Assembly (NCBI GenBank): GCA_016219285.1
Contig: JACRNJ010000075.1
Location: forward strand, 1-33,109
Direction of reading: 5' to 3'
DNA from: Deltaproteobacteria bacterium
GTDB taxonomy: Bacteria; Desulfobacterota; GWC2-55-46; UBA9637
DNA: 33,109 bases
Shown here: positions 26,201-33,109 of the stretch, piece by piece
Numbering within the stretch: the stretch's first letter is position 1
Layout: each line of letters starts with the position of its first letter
Translations under genes and position numbers: made by a program
Notes under the pieces: generated by a model
The model's input: only the letters and a program-made list of their open reading frames with translations
Databases searched by the model: none
Told to the model about the DNA's origin: nothing

Positions 26201-27250
26201 ATGAATGAAAGATTAACAACTGGCCGCATTAAAAACATACTTCAGGCAATAATCATGCAGTATATCTATACTGGCGAGCCTGTCGGCTCAAATATGCTGA
26301 GCAAAAAGCATATACCTGAACTAAGCCCTGCCACACTAAGAAATGTAATGTCGGAGATGGAAGAGATGGGTTATCTGAGGCAGCCGCATGCCTCTGCCGG
26401 AAGGATTCCTACTGACAAAGGATTCAGGTTTTATATTGACTGCATCTTAAAGGTAAAGAAACTGTCTCAGCCAGAAATGGCGAAAATAAAAACAAGATGC
26501 CATCGGTCTCAAGAGATTGAAAAGGTAATGTTTAATACATCAAGCATCCTGTCGTCTCTGTCAGATTGCATGGGCGTTGTTCTGGCGCCGCGGTTTGAAA
26601 ATGTTTTTATAAAACACATGGAATTTATAAAACTTGGCAAAAAACAGGTTATGATGCTGCTTGTATCCAATTCCGGCATTGTCCTGAACCGCATTGTCAA
26701 GATAGAAGATGATTTGGAGCAGCATGATATGGAAAGGATGTCTGCTTATCTGAATGGTATTGCAAGAGGATTGACCTTGCGGAAATTAAAAGCAAAGATA
26801 GTAGAAGAGATGAAGAAAGAGAAAAACCTTTACGACCAGCTTCTGTCAAAGGCGCTCAAATTGAGCAAGATTGCCTTAGATAAAGATGAAAATACCGACA
26901 ATGTATATGTGGATGGCAAAACTAATATTTTTGACCAGCCTGAATTCATTGAAGATGCAGAAAAGATGAAACTTCTCTTCAGGGCATTTGAAGAAAAATC
27001 CGTCCTTATAAAGATTCTTGACAAGGCTATAGATGCCAAAGGAGTTCATATATTTATTGGTTCTGAAAGCGGGTTTAATGAAATCAATGGATGCAGTATT
27101 ATAACAGCGCCGTATGGCAGCAGCGGTAATGTATTCGGAACTTTGGGAGTAATAGGACCGACGAGGATGAATTATTCCAGGATCATCCCATTGGTAAATT
27201 ACACCGCCGCTCTTTTGAGCGACATAATGACAAGAAGGGAAGCGCTGTAA
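26201..27250 (+). CDS. hrcA: heat-inducible transcription repressor HrcA
   Basis: This 349-residue repressor controls chaperone genes through CIRCE operators. The N-terminal winged helix is visible (IIMQYIYTGEPVGSNMLSKK, LSPATLRNVMSEMEEMGYLRQPHASAGRIPTDKGFRFYID read as HTH plus wing), and the C-terminal part has INGCSIITAPY and the family end GVIGPTRMNYSRIIPLV. Length matches the family. ATG 26201 follows a clear promoter but only a weak ribosome site. It starts the hrcA-grpE-dnaJ series. Confidence 0.96.
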   Translation: MNERLTTGRIKNILQAIIMQYIYTGEPVGSNMLSKKHIPELSPATLRNVMSEMEEMGYLRQPHASAGRIPTDKGFRFYIDCILKVKKLSQPEMAKIKTRCHRSQEIEKVMFNTSSILSSLSDCMGVVLAPRFENVFIKHMEFIKLGKKQVMMLLVSNSGIVLNRIVKIEDDLEQHDMERMSAYLNGIARGLTLRKLKAKIVEEMKKEKNLYDQLLSKALKLSKIALDKDENTDNVYVDGKTNIFDQPEFIEDAEKMKLLFRAFEEKSVLIKILDKAIDAKGVHIFIGSESGFNEINGCSIITAPYGSSGNVFGTLGVIGPTRMNYSRIIPLVNYTAALLSDIMTRREAL

Positions 27251-27321
27251 GGATTTACGATTTACGAATTACGATTTAAAAGCAAAAACGTAAATCCAAA
27301 TCTAAAATCGTAAATCTAAAA
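27251..27321. repeat. 7-bp-period inverted array between hrcA and grpE
   Basis: Left arm units GGATTTA, CGATTTA, CGAATTA, CGATTTA; right arm repeats AATCTAA and AATCGTA types. Same subtype as the arrays between pssA, leuA, leuC and secD-secF. Confidence 0.92.
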
Positions 27322-27341
27322 TGATTTATTGGAGCAACCTA

Positions 27342-28001
27342 ATGAAAAAACAAGAAAATGATAACTTAAAGATAGAGATACCTGCACAAGAAAACAATCA
27401 GGAGCCGGAAGTTTCAGGCGTTAGCGAAGCGGAGGGGGGAACTACCAGCTCGGAACCAACAACCACAAACCATCTCCAGATTGATGCAGAGATAAAAAGG
27501 CTTAATCAATGTCTGGAGGAAAAGACAAAAGAGGCGGAAACAAATTATAATAAATTTTTAAGGGTATGCGCAGACCTTGACAATTATAAAAAACGGGCGG
27601 AAAAGGAAAAGGGGGATTTGATTAGTTTTTCAAACGAAAGACTGATAAAAGAACTTATTCCAGTGGTAGATAATCTTGAAAGGGCCATTAACCATATAGA
27701 TGATGAATCTGATTTTTCTGCCATACAAGATGGAATAAAGCTCGTGCTTGATAATCTATTGACTGTATTAAAGAAATTCGGCATTGGAGTAGTTTCTGCA
27801 ATGGGCGCAAAATTCGACCCAACAAAACACGAGGCAGTGAACCAGGAAGAAACCAGCGAATGTGAACCAGGAACAGTTATTAAGGAGTTTCATAAAGGTT
27901 ATTATCTTAACGGCAGACTCTTAAGACCTGCAATGGTGGTTATATCTAAACTCCCGGAGACATTGCCTGAAATGGAAGAAGCGCCAGGAAGAGAGGACTA
28001 G
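27342..28001 (+). CDS. grpE: nucleotide exchange factor GrpE
   Basis: This 219-residue cochaperone releases ADP from DnaK. It has an acidic, disordered N-terminus (about 1-50), a long coiled-coil (RLNQCLEEKTKEAETNYNKFLRVCADLDNYKKRAEKEK) seen here as two abutting parts, and the beta domain with PTKHEAVNQEE, GTVIKEFHKGYYLNGRLLRPAMVVIS. ATG 27342 with GGAG upstream is preferred to the upstream in-frame ATG at 27321, which lies in a repeat end. Confidence 0.95.
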   Translation: MKKQENDNLKIEIPAQENNQEPEVSGVSEAEGGTTSSEPTTTNHLQIDAEIKRLNQCLEEKTKEAETNYNKFLRVCADLDNYKKRAEKEKGDLISFSNERLIKELIPVVDNLERAINHIDDESDFSAIQDGIKLVLDNLLTVLKKFGIGVVSAMGAKFDPTKHEAVNQEETSECEPGTVIKEFHKGYYLNGRLLRPAMVVISKLPETLPEMEEAPGRED

Positions 28002-28016
28002 ACTCAAAACACAATA

Positions 28017-28047
28017 ATAAAACCCGCCTTTACATACAGGGTTTTAT
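28017..28047. terminator. hairpin after grpE
   Basis: ATAAAACCC (28017-28025) and GGGTTTTAT (28039-28047) form a perfect 9-bp stem with a 13-base loop. The T run is inside the stem, so it may terminate weakly or mark an RNA processing site between grpE and dnaJ. Confidence 0.35.
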
Positions 28048-28068
28048 GATATGGCGGTAAATAATCAC

Positions 28069-28112
28069 AAGCTACAAGGAAATATCGCCTCTTGCACCTT
28101 GAAGCTTTCATC
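28069..28112. repeat. short 7-bp-period inverted array between grpE and dnaJ
   Basis: Units CAAGCTA, CAAGGAA on the left and CTTGCAC, CTTGAAG on the right. It ends about 10 bases before the dnaJ ATG. Confidence 0.65.
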
Positions 28113-28121
28113 CATATTTTT

Positions 28122-29222
28122 ATGGCACATAAAGACTATTACGAAATATTAGGTGTTAACAGAGATGCCTCTGATGATGAAATAAAAAAGGCATACAGAC
28201 AACTTGCCCACAAATATCATCCTGATAAAAATCCTGGGGACAAAAGCACTGAGGAACACTTTAAGGAAATCAATGCCGCATACGAAGTCTTAAAAGATCC
28301 TAAGAAAAGAGCCCAGTATGACAGGTTTGGCTACGCTGAAACAGGGACAGGTTTCGGACCAGGATCTGGATTTGGCGTTGATTTTCAGGATTTATTTGGC
28401 GATGTATTTGGAGATTTTTTTGGGGCAAACAGAAAACGGACAAGGGGGCAACGTGGTGCGGACTTAAGATATGACATGGAAGTTACTTTTGAAGAGGCGG
28501 CATTCGGCACAGAAAAAAATATAAAACTCCCCAAAACGACTAAATGTCAGAAATGCAATGGAAGCGGCGCAAAACAGGGAACATCTCCTACCCAATGTCC
28601 CACCTGCCGCGGAAGAGGACAAGTCAATTACCAGCAGGGCTTCTTCAGCATATCCCGCCCATGCTCGCACTGCAAGGGCGAAGGAGTTGTTATAAAGGAG
28701 CCTTGCGCTGAATGCAGCGGCATCGGAAGGATAAATGATATAAAGAGCGTCAGTGTAAAGATTCCGCCTGGTGTTGAAACAGATACAAGGCTGAGACTCT
28801 CCAGTGAAGGGGAATCCGGTATCCACGGAGGGCCTCCCGGAGACCTTTATATAATCATAAGCATCAAACCTCACCCCATATTTCAGAGGCAAAACAGTGA
28901 TATCATATGCGAAGTTCCAATAAGCTTTCCTCAGGCAGCGATTGGCTGTGAGATAGATGTCCCTACCCTGGAAGGAAATGTTAAACTTAAAATTACTGCA
29001 GGCACACAAGCCGGAAAGATATTCAGGTTCAAGAACAAAGGCATAGCCTCGCTGCACACAGGCCAAAGAGGCGACCAAAATGTAATCATAAAGGTAGAAA
29101 CTCCGACAAGGCTTACAACCAGGCAAAAAGAACTTCTGGAAGAGTTTGCCAAAATAAGCGGAGAAGAAACAAATCCGATAAAAAAGAATTTTCTGGAAAA
29201 GATGAAGAACCTGTTTGAATAA
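28122..29222 (+). CDS. dnaJ: chaperone protein DnaJ
   Basis: This 366-residue class A J-protein stimulates DnaK ATPase activity and delivers unfolded clients. It has the J-domain ([23 protein letters not shown] with HPD in YHPDKNPGD), a Gly/Phe-rich region ([17 protein letters not shown]), four CxxCxGxG zinc motifs ([36 protein letters not shown]) and the C-terminal client domain. ATG 28122 is chosen ([11 protein letters not shown]); an upstream TTG adds residues from the repeat. No ribosome site is evident. dnaK, usually between grpE and dnaJ, is absent here. Confidence 0.96.
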   Translation: MAHKDYYEILGVNRDASDDEIKKAYRQLAHKYHPDKNPGDKSTEEHFKEINAAYEVLKDPKKRAQYDRFGYAETGTGFGPGSGFGVDFQDLFGDVFGDFFGANRKRTRGQRGADLRYDMEVTFEEAAFGTEKNIKLPKTTKCQKCNGSGAKQGTSPTQCPTCRGRGQVNYQQGFFSISRPCSHCKGEGVVIKEPCAECSGIGRINDIKSVSVKIPPGVETDTRLRLSSEGESGIHGGPPGDLYIIISIKPHPIFQRQNSDIICEVPISFPQAAIGCEIDVPTLEGNVKLKITAGTQAGKIFRFKNKGIASLHTGQRGDQNVIIKVETPTRLTTRQKELLEEFAKISGEETNPIKKNFLEKMKNLFE

Positions 29223-29229
29223 GAGGAGA

Positions 29230-29368
29230 CAGATGCAAGATGCAAGATGCAGGAAGCAGGAAGTTAGAAGCAAGAGGTTAGAAAAAAGCAGTCGGGGAAG
29301 ATATTGCCTCTTGATTCTTGCTTCTTGCCTCTTATTACTGATTGCTGGACATTGCTCACTACTCACTG
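29230..29368. repeat. 7-bp-period inverted array forming the 5' end of the ligand-binding protein gene
   Basis: Left arm units GATGCAA, GATGCAA, GATGCAG, GAAGCAG, GAAGTTA, GAAGCAA, GAGGTTA; right arm units TTGCCTC, TTGATTC, TTGCTTC, TTGCCTC, then a decaying series to TGCTCAC and TACTCAC. The whole array is translated. Confidence 0.88.
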
Positions 29369-30651
29369 AAACAGCTTTTTCTGAGGAATTATCGTCACCA
29401 TCCGCCGCATCCGACCTTTCACACCAGACATTCAATATCGGGGTTGTCCTTCCCTTGAGCGGGAGATATGCTCACTTTGGCGAACAAGCATTAAAAGGGA
29501 TATTGCTTGCTGCAGATATATTTGAGTTAAGAAAACAATGGGTGGAAGGGGCAAAAGGACAAGATAATACCCAAATCATTAATGTAGAAATAATTATCAA
29601 GGACACCAAAGACGATCCGATTGCATCGGAAAAGGCCGTAGAAGAGCTAGCCTTAAGCGGAAATGTTGTAGGTGTAATAGGTCCGCTTTTGAGCATAACC
29701 GCAATAGATGGCGCAAAAAAGGCTCAAGAGTTAAAGGTGCCCACAATCACCCTCTCTCAGAAAGAAGGCCTTACCAATGCTGGCCAGTATATATTCAGAA
29801 ACTTTCTACTGCCATCTGAACAGGCAAAGACTATTGCCTCTTATGCAATAAACAAGTTAAACTATAAAAAGTTTGCCCTGCTTTACCCCAACAGCCCTTA
29901 CGGAATAGAGCTTGCCAATCTCTTTAAGCAAGAGGTTAAGAAAAACAATGGCGAGATAGCGGCTGAGGAACAATACAGAGAAGGGCAGACATATTTTGGG
30001 AAAGAGATAGTAAGGCTGTTTAAAATAAAGGAGACTGAAAAAAAGGAAGGCCGAAGAAAGATAAAAATATTTGAAACCGCTGTGGCAGTGGACGCCATTT
30101 ATATACCTGACTATTTTGATACCATCGGCCTCATAGCCCCTCACTTTGCTTATTATAATATCAAGGACATTAAGCTCATCGGGTCTAATGGGTGGAACTC
30201 TCCAAAACTTATAGAAATGGCAGGCAAATATGTAGAAGGCTCCATCTTTATAGACGGTTTCTTCTCAGGCAGTAAAAGAGACGCGACCTCTCAGTTTGTA
30301 AACAACTTCAGAAATCTCTACGATACAGAGCCAGGTATTATTGAAGCTCAAGCCTATGATGCGGTAAGGATGATGATAGAGGCTGTCAAAAAAAATCAGA
30401 AGCCTGCCCTTGAAGGTTTTAATCAAGGGGCAGAAGTCAGAAGCCTGCCCTTGACAGACGTTTCACCTGTCAAGGGCAGGCCCCCGAATGCTTCTATCGT
30501 GGATCATAGGGAAGATGTGAGGGTAAATCTTGCTAATTTGAGAGGCTTTCCTGGGGCAACTGGCAATATTACATTTGACAGTAATAGAGAGGCTGTGAAA
30601 ACCCCTTTTATACTTGAAATAAAAAAGGGGAAGATAGTGGAGGTAAAATAA
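29233..30651 (+). CDS. periplasmic ligand-binding protein (Peripla_BP_6 / LivK type)
   Basis: This 472-residue exported protein matches type I periplasmic binding proteins, as in branched-chain amino acid ABC transporters or LpoA-like regulators: NIGVVLPLSGRYAHFGEQALKGILLAAD at the start of the mature part, VVGVIGPLLSITAIDGAKKA, FALLYPNSPYGIELANLFKQE, and NITFDSNREAVKTPFILEIKKGK at the end. ATG 29233 follows GAGGAG. The signal peptide core (YCLLILASCLLLLIAGHCSLL) and the basic region before it are encoded by a repeat array. A second repeat block adds residues about 399-422 (AEVRSLPLTDVSPVKGRPPN and onward). No permease genes are adjacent, so a transport role is unproven. Confidence 0.88.
   Translation: MQDARCRKQEVRSKRLEKSSRGRYCLLILASCLLLLIAGHCSLLTETAFSEELSSPSAASDLSHQTFNIGVVLPLSGRYAHFGEQALKGILLAADIFELRKQWVEGAKGQDNTQIINVEIIIKDTKDDPIASEKAVEELALSGNVVGVIGPLLSITAIDGAKKAQELKVPTITLSQKEGLTNAGQYIFRNFLLPSEQAKTIASYAINKLNYKKFALLYPNSPYGIELANLFKQEVKKNNGEIAAEEQYREGQTYFGKEIVRLFKIKETEKKEGRRKIKIFETAVAVDAIYIPDYFDTIGLIAPHFAYYNIKDIKLIGSNGWNSPKLIEMAGKYVEGSIFIDGFFSGSKRDATSQFVNNFRNLYDTEPGIIEAQAYDAVRMMIEAVKKNQKPALEGFNQGAEVRSLPLTDVSPVKGRPPNASIVDHREDVRVNLANLRGFPGATGNITFDSNREAVKTPFILEIKKGKIVEVK
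30429..30500. repeat. composite repeat in frame inside ligand-binding protein gene (families B and A)
   Basis: A CAGAAGT doublet is followed by a perfect 14-bp stem (CCTGCCCTTGACAG, loop ACGTTTCAC, complement; 30444-30480) and then the family A core CGAATGCTTCTATCG (30485-30499). The block encodes AEVRSLPLTDVSPVKGRPPN and NASIVD. The stem and loop reappear inverted at 31493-31539. Confidence 0.88.
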
Positions 30652-30652
30652 C

Positions 30653-30710
30653 TTACGATTTTAGATTTACGATTTTAGATTTTAAATTCGTAAATCTAAA
30701 ATCGAAAATC
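30653..30710. repeat. 7-bp-period inverted array before moaC
   Basis: Units ACGATTT, TAGATTT, ACGATTT, TAGATTT, then TAAATTC, GTAAATC, TAAAATC, GAAAATC. It ends 5 bases before the moaC ATG, leaving no ribosome site. Confidence 0.93.
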
Positions 30711-30714
30711 ATAT

Positions 30715-31197
30715 ATGAAACTCACCCACATAGATAAATACGGCAAAGCAAAAATGGTTGATGTAACTGACAAGGGAATAACAACAAGAGAGGCGGTTGC
30801 AAAAGCAAGGATTTTTATGCAAAGCGCCACATTGCAGGCTGTGCTTACCAATGAGGTTAAAAAAGGCGATGTGCTTGGTGTTGCAAGAATTGCCGGCGTC
30901 ATGGCAGCAAAAAAAACAGGTGATATAATACCATTATGCCATCCCCTGAACATAACCTCTGTAGATATATCTTTTGAGCCTCAAATTAAAAAAAACTATG
31001 TTGAGATAACCGCAAGCGTAAAGGTTTCCAGCCAGACAGGCGTGGAAATGGAGGCGTTGACAGCAGTCTCAGCCGCTGCCCTAACCATATACGACATGTG
31101 CAAGGCTATTGATAAAGCAATGACCATCTCCGATATAAGGCTTGTAAAAAAGACTGGGGGCAGAAGCGGGACGTATGTAAGAGCAGAAGCAGGCTGA
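30715..31197 (+). CDS. moaC: cyclic pyranopterin monophosphate synthase
   Basis: This 160-residue enzyme converts the MoaA product to cyclic pyranopterin monophosphate in molybdenum cofactor synthesis. It shows MVDVTDKGITTREAVAKA, VKKGDVLGVARIAGVMAAKKT, IPLCHPLNITSVDISFE, and GVEMEALTAVSAAALTIYDMCKAIDK with the catalytic Asp and Lys. The length is standard. The start directly follows a repeat. No other molybdopterin genes are in the window. Confidence 0.96.
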   Translation: MKLTHIDKYGKAKMVDVTDKGITTREAVAKARIFMQSATLQAVLTNEVKKGDVLGVARIAGVMAAKKTGDIIPLCHPLNITSVDISFEPQIKKNYVEITASVKVSSQTGVEMEALTAVSAAALTIYDMCKAIDKAMTISDIRLVKKTGGRSGTYVRAEAG

Positions 31198-31273
31198 GGC
31201 TAAGGTTAAGGCGGAAAGAAACCTTACAGACTTAACCTTATCATTATCCTCAACCTTAACCTTAACCTTACCT
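31194..31273. repeat. 6-bp-period inverted array after moaC
   Basis: Left units GCTGAG, GCTAAG, GTTAAG; right units CTCAAC, CTTAAC, CTTAAC. Same hexamer type as at 2111-2165. It overlaps the moaC stop. Confidence 0.82.
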
Positions 31274-31374
31274 CCAGTTTACCCCTCCCTCCGTAAAATA
31301 GCGATTGAAAAAATGGCTATTTTACAAACCTGCGATTTGACTGCCATGCTTCGTTGTCGGACAATTTTTACTCC

Positions 31375-31429
31375 CCACAACCCACCCCTTTAGTCCCCTC
31401 CAAGGAGGGGATAAAGGGGTGGGTTGTGG
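31375..31429. repeat. long near-perfect palindrome 1 after moaC
   Basis: CCACAACCCACCCCTTTA at 31375 pairs with the end of the element at 31429, with one bulged base; the centre is CCCCTCCAAGGAGGGG. The stem is about 26 bp. Confidence 0.85.
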
Positions 31430-31441
31430 CTCAGCGTAAAT

Positions 31442-31487
31442 AACACACCCTTTAGTCCCCTCTCGAGAGGGGATTTAGGGGTGTGTT
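31442..31487. repeat. long near-perfect palindrome 2 after moaC
   Basis: AACACACCC at the left pairs with GGGTGTGTT at the right; the centre is CCCCTCTCGAGAGGGG. It shares the TTTAGTCCCCTC core with palindrome 1, so the two are copies of one dispersed element with different outer arms. Confidence 0.85.
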
Positions 31488-31492
31488 GTCTG

Positions 31493-31539
31493 ACCTGCTT
31501 GCCCTTGACAGGTGAAACGTCTGTCAAGGGCAAGCAGGT
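31493..31539. repeat. perfect 19-bp hairpin with 9-nt loop, family B
   Basis: ACCTGCTTGCCCTTGACAG (31493-31511), loop GTGAAACGT, exact complement 31521-31539. The loop and inner stem are the reverse complement of the copy inside the ligand-binding protein gene. Confidence 0.9.
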
Positions 31540-31755
31540 TTCCCCAAAAATCAATGTCTTTTTTTGGGCATAGATAAGCCATATTGGAAAACTTAAAATT
31601 CCGACAAGCGGTTTGCAGCCGATAATATTATATAGACAGCTATAATTAAGATAGGAGATACATTGCCTATGACGATTGCCCAAATAACAGCCTGAGCTAT
31701 TGATATAGAACAACGGCCAGCTTGCTTGGTTTGACATGAGCAAGAAGATGAGGAG
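31540..31755. other. 216-base stretch without a clear gene
   Basis: On the minus strand two frames read hydrophobic stretches (for example AVIWAIVIGNVSPILIIAVY, about 31600-31700) that would need a frameshift and lack a good start, so a decayed small membrane protein gene is possible but weak. A ribosome-site-like AGATGAGGAG lies at the end, before the isomerase gene. Confidence 0.3.
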
Positions 31756-33009
31756 ATGATGATAAGTATATCAAACTCAAACTTGAGATTGAGGGATGCA
31801 GTTTTTGTAGCTATAACGGTAATGGTTTTTGCAACTATACTCAATCCGTCAGATTCATCAGGGTTCTGGCCATTTACCTCCAAGAAGCAAGAGATATATA
31901 TTGCCAAAATCGGAAATGAGGTAATTACAAAGGATGAATTTTTGGATGAGATAAACAAGCTGCGTAAAAGCAACCGGACAGACAAAGCGCTTCCTGATCA
32001 AAGCCCTGTTGCAATACAGGACGCAGATAAGTTGCTGGGTGAGCTTATAGATAATAAGCTTATGTCAATAGAGGCTAAGAGCCTTGGGCTTGATAAAGAA
32101 ACAGATTTTATAATAAGCATGGATACCTATGTCATAAATCTGTTTCTTGAGAGGCTTCGTCAGGATGAGGTGTTAAATAAGATTACGGTAGCGGATGAAG
32201 AAATAGAAGACTATTATCAGGAACAGTTGAAGAGAATGGCACAAGAAAAACCCGATAAAGAAAAGGATAATAGGAAGAAAATGGATGCTGTAAAGGAAGA
32301 GACAAATAAAGGGGCGGATATTTCTGACAAAAAGAAAGAGCCAAGAAATGTGCCAGCTATGGATAAAGAAGAAATAAAGAAATTGTTTTTAAATGAAAAA
32401 TCAAAGGCAAGGGAAAGGGAATATTTTGCAGAGATTCGGCAAAAGGCAGAAGTAAAGATACATGATGAATCGTTAACTGCATTGTCTCTCGACAAAGCTG
32501 AACTTTTGGACAAGCCTATAGCGAAGGTTAATGGTGAATCAATATTAGGTATGGAGGTATTAAGTAGTTTTTATGTTTCAAAGGCGCTGAGTGAGGGGAT
32601 AATAAGGGATGCCTTGGATAGGCGCATCCTTCATAAAATTCTTGACCATGAGGCAATGAGCAGGAAGTATTGGGATGATAACGAGATTAAGACAAAGATA
32701 AAGAAATACAGAGACATGCAACTTATAGAGCAATTTAAGAGAAAGATGATTTTCCCTGAGGTAAAGGTTGACGAAAAAGATATCCTTAGATATTATGATG
32801 AAAACAGGGAAAGATACCGGGGATATAACAAGGTGTTGTTAAGGATGATACATATTACAGATAAAGAAGAGGCCGAAGTCTTATATGATGGTCTTAAAAA
32901 CGGCGCTGATTTTTCTTATCTTGCACGAGATGTATATATGGATTCCTCCAAAGAACATAACGGAGATACAGACTGTGTGAAAACTCCTTTCAATACATAC
33001 CATATTTGA
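31756..33009 (+). CDS. SurA/PrsA-like peptidyl-prolyl isomerase, truncated by IS
   Basis: This 417-residue ORF has an N-terminal export or anchor segment (DAVFVAITVMVFATILNP), a SurA_N-like helical part (IAKIGNEVITKDEFLDEINKL, LLGELIDNKLMSIEAKSLGL), a highly charged insert near 160-200, a second similar chaperone segment (ILGMEVLSSFYVSKALSEGI), and the beginning of a parvulin domain (KVLLRMIHITDKEEAEVLYDGLKNGADFSYLA). Parvulin domains normally run on for about 50-60 more residues. After HNGD (to 32967) the sequence changes to TDCVKTPFNTYHI and stops inside an insertion sequence end. ATG 31756 has GAGGAG upstream. The product likely lacks isomerase activity but could keep the chaperone part. 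Confidence 0.85.
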   Translation: MMISISNSNLRLRDAVFVAITVMVFATILNPSDSSGFWPFTSKKQEIYIAKIGNEVITKDEFLDEINKLRKSNRTDKALPDQSPVAIQDADKLLGELIDNKLMSIEAKSLGLDKETDFIISMDTYVINLFLERLRQDEVLNKITVADEEIEDYYQEQLKRMAQEKPDKEKDNRKKMDAVKEETNKGADISDKKKEPRNVPAMDKEEIKKLFLNEKSKAREREYFAEIRQKAEVKIHDESLTALSLDKAELLDKPIAKVNGESILGMEVLSSFYVSKALSEGIIRDALDRRILHKILDHEAMSRKYWDDNEIKTKIKKYRDMQLIEQFKRKMIFPEVKVDEKDILRYYDENRERYRGYNKVLLRMIHITDKEEAEVLYDGLKNGADFSYLARDVYMDSSKEHNGDTDCVKTPFNTYHI

Positions 33010-33109
33010 TATAATGACTCCATAAAAAAACATTAAAAGGAGTGATTGTGTCATACATAACAGGAGTCAGCAGAGATCAGGTCGTATTATTTCCCGAATC
33101 CATTGATGA
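32968..33109 (+). mobile_element. IS1182-family-like insertion sequence, left end
   Basis: The isomerase gene is interrupted near 32968-32974, where the sequence CTGTGTGAAAACTCC begins. It is followed by a promoter-like TATAAT (33010-33015), a ribosome site (AAAGGAG, 33036-33042) and the start of a transposase frame. The exact boundary and any target duplication cannot be fixed because the right end is outside the window. Confidence 0.7.
33048..33109 (+). CDS. IS1182-like transposase, N-terminus only
   Basis: GTG 33048 opens a frame reading VSYITGVSRDQVVLFPESID up to the window end. The pattern Y-I-x-G-x-x-R-(D/N)-Q-x-x-L-F-P-E-(S/C)-(I/L)-D-D is the typical start of IS1182-family (DUF772-containing) transposases. 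Only about 20 residues are visible, so the family is likely rather than proven and intactness is unknown. Confidence 0.7.
   Translation, partial: MSYITGVSRDQVVLFPESID

Noticed and set aside
28464-29435. 323-residue minus-strand ORF opposite dnaJ and the following gene
   Set aside because: It runs antisense to dnaJ zinc motifs and a repeat; no ribosome site or family features.
31593-31743. Minus-strand small membrane protein
   Set aside because: The hydrophobic stretches lie in two frames, no suitable start is present in one of them, and the sequence may be chance AT-rich coding.

Overview
The window reads as chromosomal DNA of an uncultivated, moderately AT-rich Gram-negative-type bacterium. 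Signs are SecDF-YajC, an N-terminally exported SurA-like foldase, DUF465 and DUF2065 proteins, a short archaeal-type phosphatidylserine decarboxylase, and the gene order ilvB-ilvN-ilvC-psd-pssA-leuA, which is known from deltaproteobacterial lineages such as Geobacter and relatives. A Desulfobacterota- or Nitrospirota-like source is an inference from gene content; no rRNA or other phylogenetic marker was used.

Layout. Bases 1-1342 look like the end of an integron-type cassette array: a hypothetical ORF fragment, an attC-like site, a HicB-HicA toxin-antitoxin cassette, a second copy of the attC 3' end, and a 48-residue ORF. No integrase is in view. Bases 1423-18600 (+) carry tsaB, a DUF465 gene and a long branched-chain amino acid cluster: ilvD, ilvB, ilvN, ilvC, leuA, leuC, leuD and leuB. 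Mixed into it are phospholipid genes (psd, pssA), a SAM methyltransferase, a DUF1858 gene and a PUR-like nucleic-acid-binding gene. Two selfish or defence modules split this cluster: a second HicBA pair between ilvB and ilvN, and a restriction-modification block (nuclease-like gene plus two methyltransferases) between ilvN and ilvC. The nuclease-like gene and the first methyltransferase each appear to lack one A in a poly-A run. Bases 18736-25988 (-) hold a queuosine and Sec-translocase cluster: DUF2065, spoIID-like, queA, GIY-YIG, tgt, yajC, secD, secF. Bases 26201-31197 (+) hold hrcA, grpE, dnaJ (no dnaK), a periplasmic ligand-binding protein and moaC. The window ends in a SurA-like isomerase gene cut short by an IS1182-like insertion sequence.

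The most unusual signal is a genome-wide style of repeat. Almost every gap between the core genes holds a short array of degenerate 7-bp units, followed by an array of the complementary 7-bp units, so that the whole folds back on itself. Variants with 6-bp and 8-bp periods occur. The same kind of array, and two families of hairpins with exactly 9-nt loops, also lie in frame inside coding sequences (tsaB, leuD, tgt, queA twice, the spoIID-like gene, the ligand-binding protein twice), and a different REP-like element lies in ilvB. In the ligand-binding protein an array appears to encode the export signal itself. The elements are absent from the HicBA and restriction-modification insertions and from the cassette region, which fits those being more recent arrivals.
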